Assembly (NCBI RefSeq): GCF_002929805.1
Contig: NZ_PJJM01000103.1
Location: 62,001 to 126,000 of the forward strand
Source of the DNA: Cryobacterium sp. Y50
Lineage (GTDB): Bacteria > Actinomycetota > Actinomycetes > Actinomycetales > Microbacteriaceae
Length of the DNA: 64,000 bases
Direction: 5' to 3'
The translations under genes and the position numbers were made by a program. Positions 54,992-63,818 of the stretch are shown piece after piece. The notes under the pieces were generated by a model that saw nothing but the letters and a program-made list of their open reading frames with translations, was not told the origin of the DNA and made no database searches. Within the stretch, counting starts at the first letter, position 1; every line of letters starts with the position of its first letter.

Positions 54992-55443
54992 CCGATGAGT
55001 GCAGCATGCTGGCGCCCGACCTCGTCCCGGAGCTTCTGGTCACCTCGCTGCAGAAGAGTCTGGATTTCTGGTGCCGTCTCAGCGGATTTGACGTGCTGTA
55101 CGACCGACCCGACGATGGGTTTGCCTACATCACTCGGGGCACGGCGCACCTCATGCTCGAGCGACGGGGCGCTGGGCGAAACTGGATTCCGGCGGCGTTA
55201 GACCCGCCGTTCGGCCGCGGCGTCAACTTTCAGGTGTCGGTTCCATCGATCGACCCGCTCGTGTGTACCTTTCGGGAGGCTCGTTGGCCGCTGTTCATGG
55301 AACCCGAGACGAAATGGTACCGAACGGGCGATACCGAGGCCGGCGTCGCTCAGTTTCTCGTGCAGGACCCGGATGGCTACCTGATCCGGTTCCAAGCCTC
55401 GATCGGCCGAAGGATCGTCGCCGCGTTTCCCCGCGCGCCTTGA
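54988..55443 (+). CDS. VOC-family protein (glyoxalase/bleomycin-resistance fold)
   Basis: The 151-residue protein has paired beta-alpha-beta-beta-beta modules: LVPELLVTSLQKSLDFWCRL at the start, TRGTAHLMLERRG in the middle, and FLVQDPDGYLIRFQASIGRR at the end. The pattern fits bleomycin-binding proteins of the VOC superfamily. It is coupled to the GNAT gene, so the two may act together in detoxification, which is inference only. Confidence 0.88.
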   Translation: MTDECSMLAPDLVPELLVTSLQKSLDFWCRLSGFDVLYDRPDDGFAYITRGTAHLMLERRGAGRNWIPAALDPPFGRGVNFQVSVPSIDPLVCTFREARWPLFMEPETKWYRTGDTEAGVAQFLVQDPDGYLIRFQASIGRRIVAAFPRAP

Positions 55444-55581
55444 GGTTGCTTGGAGTGTGATGGGAAGCGGGTGGGAGCCTCCGGGGTCGCGGTTAGTATG
55501 GGCAGGTACGCACGGGGGTCGTTGTCGCCAAGTCATGCCGCCGTGTCACCCTACATAGCCAATTTGCAAGGAGACGCTGCC

Positions 55582-56148
55582 ATGGAATGGCTCATCCCGG
55601 TTCTGATCGTTGTCGCACTCGTCGCCATCGCGGGTATCTACCTGTGGTCGACGTACAACTCGCTCGTGACGCTGAATGTGCGCGTCGACGAGGCGTGGAG
55701 CGACATCACGGTGATGCTTAAGCGTCGTGCTGACCTGCTGCCCAACCTGATCGAAACGGTCAAGGGCTACGCGGCACACGAGAAGAACGTGTTTGAAAAC
55801 GTGACCCGTGCGCGAGCCGAGACGCTGTCAGCACAAGGCCCGGCCGACGCATCCGCTGCTGAGAATCACATGCAGACCGCGCTGAAGAGCATTTTTGCTG
55901 TCGCCGAGGCGTACCCGCAGCTGCAAGCCAGCCAGAACTACCTGCAGTTGCAAGCCGAACTCGTCGACACCGAAGACAAGATTCAGGCCGCGCGTCGGTT
56001 CTACAACGGTGGCGTGCGCGAAATGAACACCAAGATCAAGGTGTTCCCGAACCACTTGTTCGCCGTGAACCTCGGCTTCACCGAGCGCGAGTTCTTTGAG
56101 GTGGCCGATTCCGCAGCGATTGCGGAGCCGCCCCGCGTGCAGTTCTAA
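55582..56148 (+). CDS. lemA: LemA family protein
   Basis: The 188-residue protein has one N-terminal membrane helix (residues 4-24, LIPVLIVVALVAIAGIYLW). The conserved LemA region follows: YNSLVTLNVRVDEAWSDITV, KRRADLLPNLIETVKGYA, then ARRFYNGGVREMNTKIKVFP and a GFTEREFFEV end. The ATG at 55582 follows AAGGAG and is clearly preferred over earlier in-frame codons. The LemA-HtpX pair is widespread and probably works in envelope proteostasis. Confidence 0.95.
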   Translation: MEWLIPVLIVVALVAIAGIYLWSTYNSLVTLNVRVDEAWSDITVMLKRRADLLPNLIETVKGYAAHEKNVFENVTRARAETLSAQGPADASAAENHMQTALKSIFAVAEAYPQLQASQNYLQLQAELVDTEDKIQAARRFYNGGVREMNTKIKVFPNHLFAVNLGFTEREFFEVADSAAIAEPPRVQF

Positions 56149-56161
56149 CGGGACTTAGTCG

Positions 56162-57046
56162 ATGTACAGCGCAATAGCTAAGAACAAACGCAACACCGTC
56201 TTCATCATGATCCTGTTCTTCGTGATCATTGCGGGGCTCGGCTGGCTGGCGAACTTCGTTTACGGTGCTGGCGGTTACGGCATCCTCATCGCCACGGTCG
56301 TCATCACTGCGCTCTACGTGATCATTCAGTACTACGCCGCTGGTCGCCAGGCGATCTCGATGAGCGGCGGCATCCGGGTCAACAGCAAGGCCGACCATCC
56401 CCGTCTCTGGCGCATCGTGGAGAACCTGTCGATTACGACCGGCACACCGATGCCCGAGGTTTACATCATCAACGATCCGGCGCCAAATGCTTTCGCCACC
56501 GGTCGCGACCCCCAGCACGCGATCGTCGCCGCCACCACCGGCCTGCTCGACATCATGGACGACTCCGAACTCGAAGGCGTTATGGCCCACGAGATCGGCC
56601 ACGTGCGCAACTACGACATTCGAGTGTCGATGGTCGTGTTCGGCCTCGTCGTCGCGATCGGCTTCATCTCCGACATGTTCCTGCGCATGGCGTTCTTCGG
56701 CCGCAGCAACAACAGCAACGGTAATCCCGTCGTCATGGTCTTCGGCCTTGTCGCAATGATCGTGGCCCCGCTCATCGCGACCGTCGTGCAGCTCGCCATT
56801 TCTCGCCAGCGCGAATATTTAGCGGATGCCACAAGCGCGTTGACGACGCGCCACCCGGACGCGCTCGCCTCGGCCCTGGCCAAACTTGGTGAGTACGGTC
56901 GCCCCATGCAGAAGCAGAACAGTTCGATGGCCCACCTCTGGATCTCGGACCCGCTGAAGAAGGGCGCCATGGGCAAGCTGTTCGCGACGCACCCGCCGAT
57001 CGAAGAGCGCATCGAGCGCCTGACCGCCATGGGTCGCAAGTTCTAA
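56162..57046 (+). CDS. htpX: HtpX-like M48 zinc metalloprotease
   Basis: This is a membrane protease of quality control. Two N-terminal helices (about residues 12-60) precede the catalytic domain with HEIGH at 143-147, a following pair of helices, and the third zinc ligand in SRQREYLADATSALTT. NDPAPNAFATGRDPQHA is a family hallmark. The 294-residue length is normal. It begins 13 bases after lemA and converges with the DNA glycosylase gene. Confidence 0.95.
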   Translation: MYSAIAKNKRNTVFIMILFFVIIAGLGWLANFVYGAGGYGILIATVVITALYVIIQYYAAGRQAISMSGGIRVNSKADHPRLWRIVENLSITTGTPMPEVYIINDPAPNAFATGRDPQHAIVAATTGLLDIMDDSELEGVMAHEIGHVRNYDIRVSMVVFGLVVAIGFISDMFLRMAFFGRSNNSNGNPVVMVFGLVAMIVAPLIATVVQLAISRQREYLADATSALTTRHPDALASALAKLGEYGRPMQKQNSSMAHLWISDPLKKGAMGKLFATHPPIEERIERLTAMGRKF

Positions 57047-57067
57047 CCTGACCACGCGACGACAGGC

Positions 57068-58258
57068 TTACCGAAGTTCGGCGGCGAGACCGTCAGCCAG
57101 GTTGCCGCGCGGCGCGACGACGATCTCCCTGAGGCCCTGCCAGAGCGCCGCTTCCCGCAGCACCTGCGCTAGCCTCGCCGCAGCATCCGCTGGCGCGCCC
57201 GGCTCAGCCCAGGCCGACTGCACCCGTAGTACGCCGGCCTGCCGGTCGTTCTTCAGATCGACCCGCCCGACGACCATGTCGCCAAGCAGAATCGGCAGAG
57301 AGTAATAGCCGAACACGCGCTTGGGTGCCGGCGTGTAAATCTCGATGCGGTAGTGAAAATTGAACAGCCGCAGGGCGCGGGCACGTTCCCAGACCACCGG
57401 GTCAAACGGGGACAGCACCGCCTGCGCGTCCATGGTGCGCGGTAACCGAGCGTCCCGGTGCAGCCAGGCGCGCGCACCCCAGCCCGCAACCTGCACCGGG
57501 AGTAGTTCTCCGGCCTCCTCCAAATCACGAATGGCCGAGAGAACCGGTGCCGACTTCAGCCGAAAGTAGTCGGCGAAATCCTTCACCGTACCAATCCCAT
57601 GCGCGCGAGCTGAGCGGCGCACAAGTTCGCGGTGGGCATCCGTTTCAGAAATTTTGGTGCCGAGCAGTTCGGGGGAGAAGACCTGCTCGGGCAGGGCATA
57701 TACCCGTTCAAAGCGGATGCGGCCGGCGCTGACCACATCGCCCCAGCGGAACAGACTTTCCAGCCCGGTCTTCACCTCGGACCAGCCCCACCAGGGACCG
57801 CTGCGCTTGTTGGCGTCGTGTTCGATCGCACTCGCCGGCATCGGACCGTTGGCGGCGAGCTCGGCTAGGAGCCAGTCGAGCATCGGACGGTTGGCCTGGG
57901 ACCAGTCGCCGGGCGTGCGGGCTGAGCGGTCGCGATAGTTATGCATGCGCCAGTGAAACAGCGGCCAGACGTCGATCGGCAGATAGGAGGCCTCGTGGGC
58001 CCAATATTCGGTAACGCGGGCCTGGCGACCCGTGGTCAACCGGTCAAGCTGGGTTTTGTCATAAGGGCCGAGTCGGCTGAAGGCCGGCATGTAGTGGCTG
58101 CGCTCGAACACGTTGACCGAGTCGATCTGTAACAGCTCAAGTCGGTTCACCAGGGCCGTGAGCTGACGAATTCCGACGGCCGATGTCGGTCGCGCGCCGA
58201 AGCCCTGCGCGGCGAGTGCAATCCGCCGCGCCAGTGCGGGAGAGATTGTCGTGACCAT
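57068..58258 (-). CDS. YcaQ/AlkZ-type DNA glycosylase (HTH_42 family)
   Basis: The 396-residue protein matches the winged-helix family of interstrand-crosslink DNA glycosylases: LELLQIDSVNVFERSHYMPA carries a Q-x-D motif as in YcaQ, HEASYLPIDVWPLFHWRM is a conserved block, and a C-terminal NFHYRIEIYTPAPKRVFGYY, LPILLGDMVVGRVDLKNDR is typical. It probably removes alkylated or crosslinked bases. The ATG at 58258 is chosen. TAGAGT ends seven bases upstream with no ribosome site, suggesting a leaderless message. Confidence 0.9.
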   Translation of the reverse strand: MVTTISPALARRIALAAQGFGARPTSAVGIRQLTALVNRLELLQIDSVNVFERSHYMPAFSRLGPYDKTQLDRLTTGRQARVTEYWAHEASYLPIDVWPLFHWRMHNYRDRSARTPGDWSQANRPMLDWLLAELAANGPMPASAIEHDANKRSGPWWGWSEVKTGLESLFRWGDVVSAGRIRFERVYALPEQVFSPELLGTKISETDAHRELVRRSARAHGIGTVKDFADYFRLKSAPVLSAIRDLEEAGELLPVQVAGWGARAWLHRDARLPRTMDAQAVLSPFDPVVWERARALRLFNFHYRIEIYTPAPKRVFGYYSLPILLGDMVVGRVDLKNDRQAGVLRVQSAWAEPGAPADAAARLAQVLREAALWQGLREIVVAPRGNLADGLAAELR

Positions 58259-58265
58259 TCGTCTC

Positions 58266-58271
58266 ACTCTA
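58266..58271 (-). promoter_or_regulatory. -10 hexamer of a probable leaderless glycosylase transcript
   Basis: On the minus strand TAGAGT ends seven bases before the ATG at 58258, and no ribosome-binding site is present at normal spacing. Confidence 0.45.
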
Positions 58272-58431
58272 GCTGCACCCCCGTTCACCTGCGGTTAAGG
58301 TGGAAATCGTGTGATGGACATGTAATCTTCGTAGTGTCGGGCAGCCGGCACTCCCTGCCTCATATTCTGTTCATCTGGAACGTTTGCCACAGCATTCACA
58401 CGTTCCGGTGCCGGTCACAATGGAGGAAAAA

Positions 58432-59562
58432 TTGTCTCTCAAACGCACTCTGACGGTGTCCCTGGCCACCGCAGCGGCCCTTGCACTCACGCTCAGCGGC
58501 TGTTCACCAGCTGCCGAGGCCCCGGCCTCGGGCATTGACGCAGCAACCGCCACCAGCCTTACCGCCTTTGGTGATCTGGCCGGTCTCGAAGAAGCCGCCA
58601 TCGCGGAAGGTGAGCTGAACGTCATCGCGCTGCCGCGTGACTGGGCGAACTACGGCGCCGTCCTTGACCTGTTTGCCGAGAAATACCCCGACATCACAAT
58701 CCACGAGGCGTCCCCCGACGGGTCCAGTGCCGAGGAGATCCAGGCCGCCGACAACCTCAAGGGCCAGGACACGGCACCGGATGTCTTCGACCTCGGCCTG
58801 GCCGTCGCCCTCTCCAGTACCGACCGCTTTGCGCCGTACCAGGTTGCCAACTGGGCCGACATTCCCGACGCGCTCAAGGAAGCGTCAGGCCTCTACGTCG
58901 GCGACTACGGCGGATACCTCTCGGTGGGCTACGACCCCGACGCCGTGCCGGAGCCGAAAGAGCTCTCCGACTTGCTCGGAGCCGACTACAAGGGAAAGGT
59001 CGCCATCAACGGCGATCCGACCCAGGCCGGTGCGGCCTTCGCCGCCGTCGGTCTCGCCGCCGTGCAGAGCGGCGGAACGGTCGACGACTTTCAGCCTGGC
59101 ATCGATTTCTTCTCCGAACTCAACAAGGCCGGTAACTTTCTGAAGGTCAACCCGACGACGGCGACCGTAGCCTCTGGTGAGACCCCGGTGGTCTTCGACT
59201 GGGACTACCTCAACGTCGGCTACGGTGCCCAGCTGGAGGGCCAGCGCAACTGGAAGGTCGTCGTCTTCGACGGCACCGGCTACGCCGGATACTACAACCA
59301 GGCGATCAACAAGGATGCCCCCAACCCTGCGGCAGCGCGGCTGTGGCAGGAATTCCTGTACAGCGATGAAGCACAGAACCTGTGGCTCGCCGGCGGCGCT
59401 CGTCCGGCGCGCGCCGAGGCCATGGCCGAGGCTGGCACCATCGACAGTGAGCTGTTCGACGCGCTGCCGAAGGCGCCGAGCGACACCGTCGTTCCGACCG
59501 AAGAACAGAGCACCGCAGCGGCTACACTGCTCGGCGAGAAGTGGGCTGCGGCTGTCCAGTAG
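58432..59562 (+). CDS. ABC transporter binding lipoprotein (Fe/polyamine-type, SBP_bac_6/8)
   Basis: The start is a TTG at 58432, fixed by GGAGG six bases upstream. A signal peptide ends in the lipobox LSGC near residue 24. The mature part follows the binding proteins of the iron/polyamine/phosphonate class: LNVIALPRDWANYGAVLDLF, EIQAADNLKGQDTAPDVFDL, GGYLSVGYDPDAVP, and VVFDWDYLNVGY. It heads a four-gene importer with two permeases and an ATPase. No residue pattern decides the ligand; spermidine/putrescine, thiamine, phosphonate or Fe3+ are possible. Confidence 0.9.
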   Translation: MSLKRTLTVSLATAAALALTLSGCSPAAEAPASGIDAATATSLTAFGDLAGLEEAAIAEGELNVIALPRDWANYGAVLDLFAEKYPDITIHEASPDGSSAEEIQAADNLKGQDTAPDVFDLGLAVALSSTDRFAPYQVANWADIPDALKEASGLYVGDYGGYLSVGYDPDAVPEPKELSDLLGADYKGKVAINGDPTQAGAAFAAVGLAAVQSGGTVDDFQPGIDFFSELNKAGNFLKVNPTTATVASGETPVVFDWDYLNVGYGAQLEGQRNWKVVVFDGTGYAGYYNQAINKDAPNPAAARLWQEFLYSDEAQNLWLAGGARPARAEAMAEAGTIDSELFDALPKAPSDTVVPTEEQSTAAATLLGEKWAAAVQ

Positions 59563-60412
59563 CATCCGTGGAAGGGCAGCAGCCTTCGGGCTGCTGCCCT
59601 TCGCGGTGTATGTGTTGTTGTTCCTGGCGGTGCCGACCCTGATTGCGATCGGCACGGGCTTTTTCGACAATACCGGCGCCTTCACCCTGGTTACGGTCGC
59701 GGCCCTTGGCGACCCCGTCGTGCTGACCACCTTCTTCAACTCTTTCTGGCTGTCGGCGCTGACCGCCGTCGTTGGTGCCGTTGTCGGTGCAGCGGTCTGC
59801 TACGCCCTGTTGGGCGCGCGTCCGGACGGTCCGTTGCGCACCACCATTGATTCGCTCAGTGGTGTGCTGGCCCAGTTCGGTGGCGTCATGCTCGCCTTCG
59901 CCTTCGTCGCGACCATTGGCATCCAGGGCATGGTGACCCTGTATCTGCGCGATACCTTCGGCCTGGATATTTTTGAGAACGGCGTCTGGCTGTATTCGAC
60001 GACCGGCCTTATTCTGCCCTACATCTACTTTCAGGTTCCACTCATGATCATCACGTTTATGCCGGCCTTGCAAGCCTTGAAACCGCAGTGGGCCGAGGCG
60101 AACGCCACCCTCGGTGGCAGCACCGCCAGCTATTGGTTCCGCATCGCGTTTCCGGTGCTCGCGCCGTCCTTCATTGGCAGCCTGTTGCTGCTGTTCGCCA
60201 ACGCGTTCTCCTCCTACGCCACCGCGGCGGCGCTGGTCAGTCAGGGCTCGCAGATTGTGCCCCTGCAAATTCGCGCTGCACTCACCAGCGAAACACTGCT
60301 CGGTCGGGAAAATCTGGCCGGCGCGCTGGCCCTCGGAATGATCGTGGTCATGGCTGTCGTCATGCTCGGCTATTCAGCGCTGCAATCACGGGCCGCGCGG
60401 TGGCAGCAATGA
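59552..60412 (+). CDS. ABC importer permease 1, start codon unclear
   Basis: The frame has the N-terminal GLLPFAVYVLLFLAVPTLIA typical of permeases, then about six helices and the EAA loop (WAEANATLGGSTASYWFRI). No ATG, GTG or TTG lies in a sensible place upstream of that segment. CTG at 59546 or 59552 would overlap the binding-protein stop. The first GTG (59606) would begin in the middle of the first helix. A perfect 13-bp TTCG hairpin covers the 5' end of the coding region. I give 59552 as a best guess. The stop overlaps permease 2. Confidence 0.8.
   Translation: MSSSIRGRAAAFGLLPFAVYVLLFLAVPTLIAIGTGFFDNTGAFTLVTVAALGDPVVLTTFFNSFWLSALTAVVGAVVGAAVCYALLGARPDGPLRTTIDSLSGVLAQFGGVMLAFAFVATIGIQGMVTLYLRDTFGLDIFENGVWLYSTTGLILPYIYFQVPLMIITFMPALQALKPQWAEANATLGGSTASYWFRIAFPVLAPSFIGSLLLLFANAFSSYATAAALVSQGSQIVPLQIRAALTSETLLGRENLAGALALGMIVVMAVVMLGYSALQSRAARWQQ
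59572..59601 (+). promoter_or_regulatory. Perfect 13-bp hairpin with TTCG tetraloop
   Basis: AAGGGCAGCAGCC (59572-59584) pairs perfectly with GGCTGCTGCCCTT (59589-59601). The loop is TTCG closed by C-G, the exceptionally stable UUCG tetraloop in RNA. It begins ten bases after the binding-protein stop and covers the 5' end of the permease gene, so it could block nucleases, attenuate transcription, or limit permease translation. Confidence 0.85.
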
Positions 60413-61254
60413 CCGGCCTGACCGCCAACGGCGTCGCCCACGCGCCCTCCCGCACGGTTCGCACCATCATTCTCGGTCTGATCGGGGTCATCTTTGCCGT
60501 GCCGATCGTGGCCATGATCGAATTCACCCTGCGTGCCGGGCTGGTCGGCGGCTACAACGTCGACCGCTGGGTCGCCCTGTTTCAGAGCGGCTTCACCGGA
60601 GTGTACCGACCGGTCCTGGTAGCGCTCGGCAACTCGGTGGCCCTGGCCGTCGGCACGGTCCTGATCGTGCTGCTGCTGCTCGTTCCCACCATGCTGCTCG
60701 TGCACATCCGCTTTCCTCGGCTGCGCCGAGTACTGGAATTCACCTGTATTCTACCTATCACCATTCCGGCCATTGTGCTCGTTGTCGGGCTCGCGCCGGT
60801 CTACGCCATTGTGGCTCGAATGCTGGGGAGCGGCGTGTGGACCCTCGCCTTCGCCTACGGCATTACGGTATTGCCTTTCGCCTATCGGGCCATTCAATCC
60901 AACCTCGACGGCGTCGACGTGAAAACGCTCACCGAAGCCGCGCGCACTCTCGGTGCGGGCTGGGGCCGTGTGCTCCTGTGGGTGCTCGTGCCCAACCTGC
61001 GCCGGGGCATCCTGGCCGGTGCCTTCATCGTCGTGGCCGTCGTGCTGGGCGAATTCACCATCGCGTCCTTGCTGAACCGGGTCAACCTGCAGACCGCTCT
61101 CGTCGTCGTGAGCAAGGTCGACCCGTACACGGCCGTGATCCTCTCGCTGCTGGCCCTCGCCTTCGCGTTCCTGCTGCTTCTCGTTATCGGACGACTCGGT
61201 GCCCCGCGCACCCGAACATCGCGCCGCCGTACCAACGTGAAAGGTCAAGCATGA
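60409..61254 (+). CDS. ABC importer permease 2
   Basis: The 281-residue membrane protein starts at the ATG overlapping the stop of permease 1. It has six hydrophobic segments and the EAA loop (LTEAARTLGAGWGRVLLWVL), plus GEFTIASLLNRVNLQT, typical of PotC/FbpB-type permeases. The Arg-rich end is followed directly by the ATPase gene (ATGA overlap). Confidence 0.92.
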   Translation: MTGLTANGVAHAPSRTVRTIILGLIGVIFAVPIVAMIEFTLRAGLVGGYNVDRWVALFQSGFTGVYRPVLVALGNSVALAVGTVLIVLLLLVPTMLLVHIRFPRLRRVLEFTCILPITIPAIVLVVGLAPVYAIVARMLGSGVWTLAFAYGITVLPFAYRAIQSNLDGVDVKTLTEAARTLGAGWGRVLLWVLVPNLRRGILAGAFIVVAVVLGEFTIASLLNRVNLQTALVVVSKVDPYTAVILSLLALAFAFLLLLVIGRLGAPRTRTSRRRTNVKGQA

Positions 61255-62354
61255 ATTCACAGAAGCTGAAAGTCCAGCAGCCAACCGCACCGACCCGACC
61301 GGGAACCGTCGTCGAATTCGTCGGCGTCGTCAAAGAATTCTCCGGGATGCGCGCCCTGGACGGCTTCAACCTCAGTCTGCACGCCGGTGAATGTGTCGCA
61401 TTGCTCGGCCCGAGTGGCAGCGGCAAGACCACGGCGTTGCGCGTGCTGGCCGGCCTCGAATCCACCGATGCGGGCAGCATCACCATCGACGGCATCGACG
61501 TATCAGCCCTCGCCACCAGCAAACGCGACATGGGCATGGTATTTCAGTCGTACTCGCTGTTTCCGCACCTCAGCGCCGGCGAAAACGTCGAATTCGGGCT
61601 GCGGATGCGCAAGATCAAGCCGGCCGAGCGCCGCCGCAGGGCGGCAGCATCCCTGGCCATGGTCGGCCTCGATGACCACTTCGATCGCTTTGCACACCAG
61701 CTCTCCGGCGGCCAGCAGCAGCGGGTCGCGCTCGCACGCGCACTCGTGACCGAACCGCGCGTGCTGCTGCTCGACGAACCGCTCTCGGCGCTCGACGCCA
61801 AGGTACGCGTGCAGCTGCGCGACGAGATTCGGCGTATTCAAACCGAACTCGGCATAACGACCCTGTTCGTCACCCATGATCAGGATGAGGCCCTCGCCAT
61901 CGCCGACCGCGTCGCCGTGATGCGCGCCGGCAATATCGAGCAGGTCGGCACGCCAGAAGAACTGTATTCCCGGCCGGCCACCCCGTTCATCGCCGACTTC
62001 GTCGGACTCAGCAACCGCATCGATGGTCTCGTGCGCTCTGCCTGGGCCGAGGTCTACGGAACGAGCCTGGCTCTGATCGACCCGTCGACGCCCGACGGAC
62101 CGGTAACGGTCTCGATCCGCCCGGAAGACATCGAGTTCGCAGCCGAGGGCCTCGCGGCGACCGTGGTCGCCTCGAGTTTTCTCGGCTCCCTCCGCCGCAC
62201 GACCGTTCGTCTGGGCGACGGCACGATTTTGTTTCTGCAACACGGCGTGCGCGTGCATCCGAGAGCGGGCGAAAGCGTGTACGTAATCTTTACCGGGGCG
62301 CCGGTCTCGACCGAGCCGGTGGGGCCAGCAAGTGTGGCGCAGCAACAGTACTGA
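61251..62354 (+). CDS. ABC importer ATPase, PotA/FbpC-like
   Basis: The 367-residue ATPase has Walker A (GPSGSGKTT), Q-loop (MGMVFQSYSLFPHLSAGENV), signature (LSGGQQQRVALARAL), Walker B/D-loop (LLLDEPLSALDAKVR) and switch His (FVTHDQDEALAIADRVAVM). A C-terminal TOBE domain carries VSIRPEDIEF, as in POPT-family importers. It completes the binding-protein/permease/permease/ATPase operon. Confidence 0.94.
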   Translation: MNSQKLKVQQPTAPTRPGTVVEFVGVVKEFSGMRALDGFNLSLHAGECVALLGPSGSGKTTALRVLAGLESTDAGSITIDGIDVSALATSKRDMGMVFQSYSLFPHLSAGENVEFGLRMRKIKPAERRRRAAASLAMVGLDDHFDRFAHQLSGGQQQRVALARALVTEPRVLLLDEPLSALDAKVRVQLRDEIRRIQTELGITTLFVTHDQDEALAIADRVAVMRAGNIEQVGTPEELYSRPATPFIADFVGLSNRIDGLVRSAWAEVYGTSLALIDPSTPDGPVTVSIRPEDIEFAAEGLAATVVASSFLGSLRRTTVRLGDGTILFLQHGVRVHPRAGESVYVIFTGAPVSTEPVGPASVAQQQY

Positions 62355-62363
62355 CGGCAGACC

Positions 62364-62369
62364 TAGACT
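62364..62369 (+). promoter_or_regulatory. -10 hexamer of a probable leaderless transcript for the AI-2E-family gene
   Basis: TAGACT ends six bases before the GTG at 62376, exactly the geometry seen at mfd. No ribosome site is present at normal spacing. Confidence 0.5.
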
Positions 62370-62375
62370 GATTGC

Positions 62376-63815
62376 GTGAGCGAATCCAGGGGCAATCCAG
62401 GTGCACGCGCGTTGCTACGGCTGCGTCGCAGGCGTTCGGCCGAGCGCGCGCGGGAGCGCGTGCGGGAGCGCGTGCGCGAGAGTGCGAATCAGGCCGGATC
62501 CGAGCTCGTTGCCACGCCGATTGAGGTCGTGACCTCGACTGCAGCCGTTAACGGCGTCGACGAGAATCTGCCAGCGGGCATCCGTTTGGCGGGGGCCTGG
62601 TCGTGGCGGTTGATTGTGATCGCCGCCGCTATCGCCATTCTGGTCTTCCTGGTTATTCAGTTGCGGCTGATCGTCATTCCGCTGCTCGTCGCCGTGCTGG
62701 TTTCTGCGCTCCTGGTTCCGTTTGTGGCTTTTCTGGTGCGACATCGATGGCCGAAGGGTGTCGCTGTCGCTCTGGCCATGGTGGGTACGCTGGTACTTGT
62801 TGCCGGACTGGTCACCCTCGCATCGACGCAGATCGCCGAGGGCACCGTTGGGCTGAGCGAACGGCTCACTCAATTCTTCGACGGCTTTAAGGCGTTTCTG
62901 GCCGGCTCACCCCTGCAACTGTCCGAAACCGAGATCAACACCTACGTGCAGCAAGGGTGGGAGGCTCTCCAGGAGGATAGTGCGGTATTCATCAGTGGTG
63001 CTCTGTCGGTCGGGAGTACCCTGGGACACCTGCTGACCGGCCTGCTACTGGCTCTGTTCAGCCTGCTCTTCATCCTCATCGATGGCAAAGCCATTTGGGG
63101 CTGGATCGTGCGAATTTTCCCGAGACGGGCCCGCGCGGCCGTCGACGGTGCGGGAATCGCCGGCTGGACCACCCTCGGCAACTTCGCTAAGGTACAGATT
63201 CTGGTCGCCTCGATCGACGCGGTCGGCATTGGAGTGGGCGCGGCCCTGCTCGGGGTGCCGATGGCCATCCCGATCGGAATTCTGGTCTTCCTCGGCTCAT
63301 TCATCCCCATCGTCGGTGCCGTTGCGACCGGATCGGTGGCGATTGTGATCGCACTCATCTTCAACAACTGGGCTATTGCCCTGGCCATGCTCGGTGTTGT
63401 TCTACTCGTGCAGCAGGTTGAGGGACACGTTCTGCAGCCGCTCATTATGGGAACCGCGGTGAAGGTGCATCCACTTGCCGTCGTGCTCGTGGTGGCTGCC
63501 GGCGCCTTACTCGCCGGAATTCCAGGAGCTCTGTTCGCCGTGCCAGTGGCCGCGGTCCTGAACGCGATGACCAGTTACGTTGCTGGGGGTACCTGGCGGT
63601 CGAGCCCACCGACGGTGCCGACGGTGCCGACGACCGGATCGGTGCTTTGGCAGACCGTGCCGCAGAGCCGACCGGGGTATCGCCCGTCTGGCGCGCCGGC
63701 GCGCACAGCACGGCTGCGCCCGCGGAGCCTCCTCACGTCCCGCTTGGCGTCCGCGCGCGTCACCCCCAAAGATTCGAGCGCATCCGGCGCTCCGCACGAT
63801 AGTTCGGAGAACTAG
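62376..63815 (+). CDS. AI-2E family transporter (PerM-like)
   Basis: The 479-residue membrane protein begins with an Arg-rich segment of near-repeats (RARERVRERVRE). About eight helices follow in the PerM pattern: VIQLRLIVIPLLVAVLVSAL, VPFVAFLVRHRWPKGVAVAL, and the conserved GSFIPIVGAVATGSVAIVIA and QQVEGHVLQPLIMG segments. Family members export autoinducer-2 or act as Na+/H+ antiporters; the role here is not decided. The C-terminal 75 residues are polar and Pro/Arg-rich. Confidence 0.92.
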   Translation: MSESRGNPGARALLRLRRRRSAERARERVRERVRESANQAGSELVATPIEVVTSTAAVNGVDENLPAGIRLAGAWSWRLIVIAAAIAILVFLVIQLRLIVIPLLVAVLVSALLVPFVAFLVRHRWPKGVAVALAMVGTLVLVAGLVTLASTQIAEGTVGLSERLTQFFDGFKAFLAGSPLQLSETEINTYVQQGWEALQEDSAVFISGALSVGSTLGHLLTGLLLALFSLLFILIDGKAIWGWIVRIFPRRARAAVDGAGIAGWTTLGNFAKVQILVASIDAVGIGVGAALLGVPMAIPIGILVFLGSFIPIVGAVATGSVAIVIALIFNNWAIALAMLGVVLLVQQVEGHVLQPLIMGTAVKVHPLAVVLVVAAGALLAGIPGALFAVPVAAVLNAMTSYVAGGTWRSSPPTVPTVPTTGSVLWQTVPQSRPGYRPSGAPARTARLRPRSLLTSRLASARVTPKDSSASGAPHDSSEN

Positions 63816-63818
63816 AAC

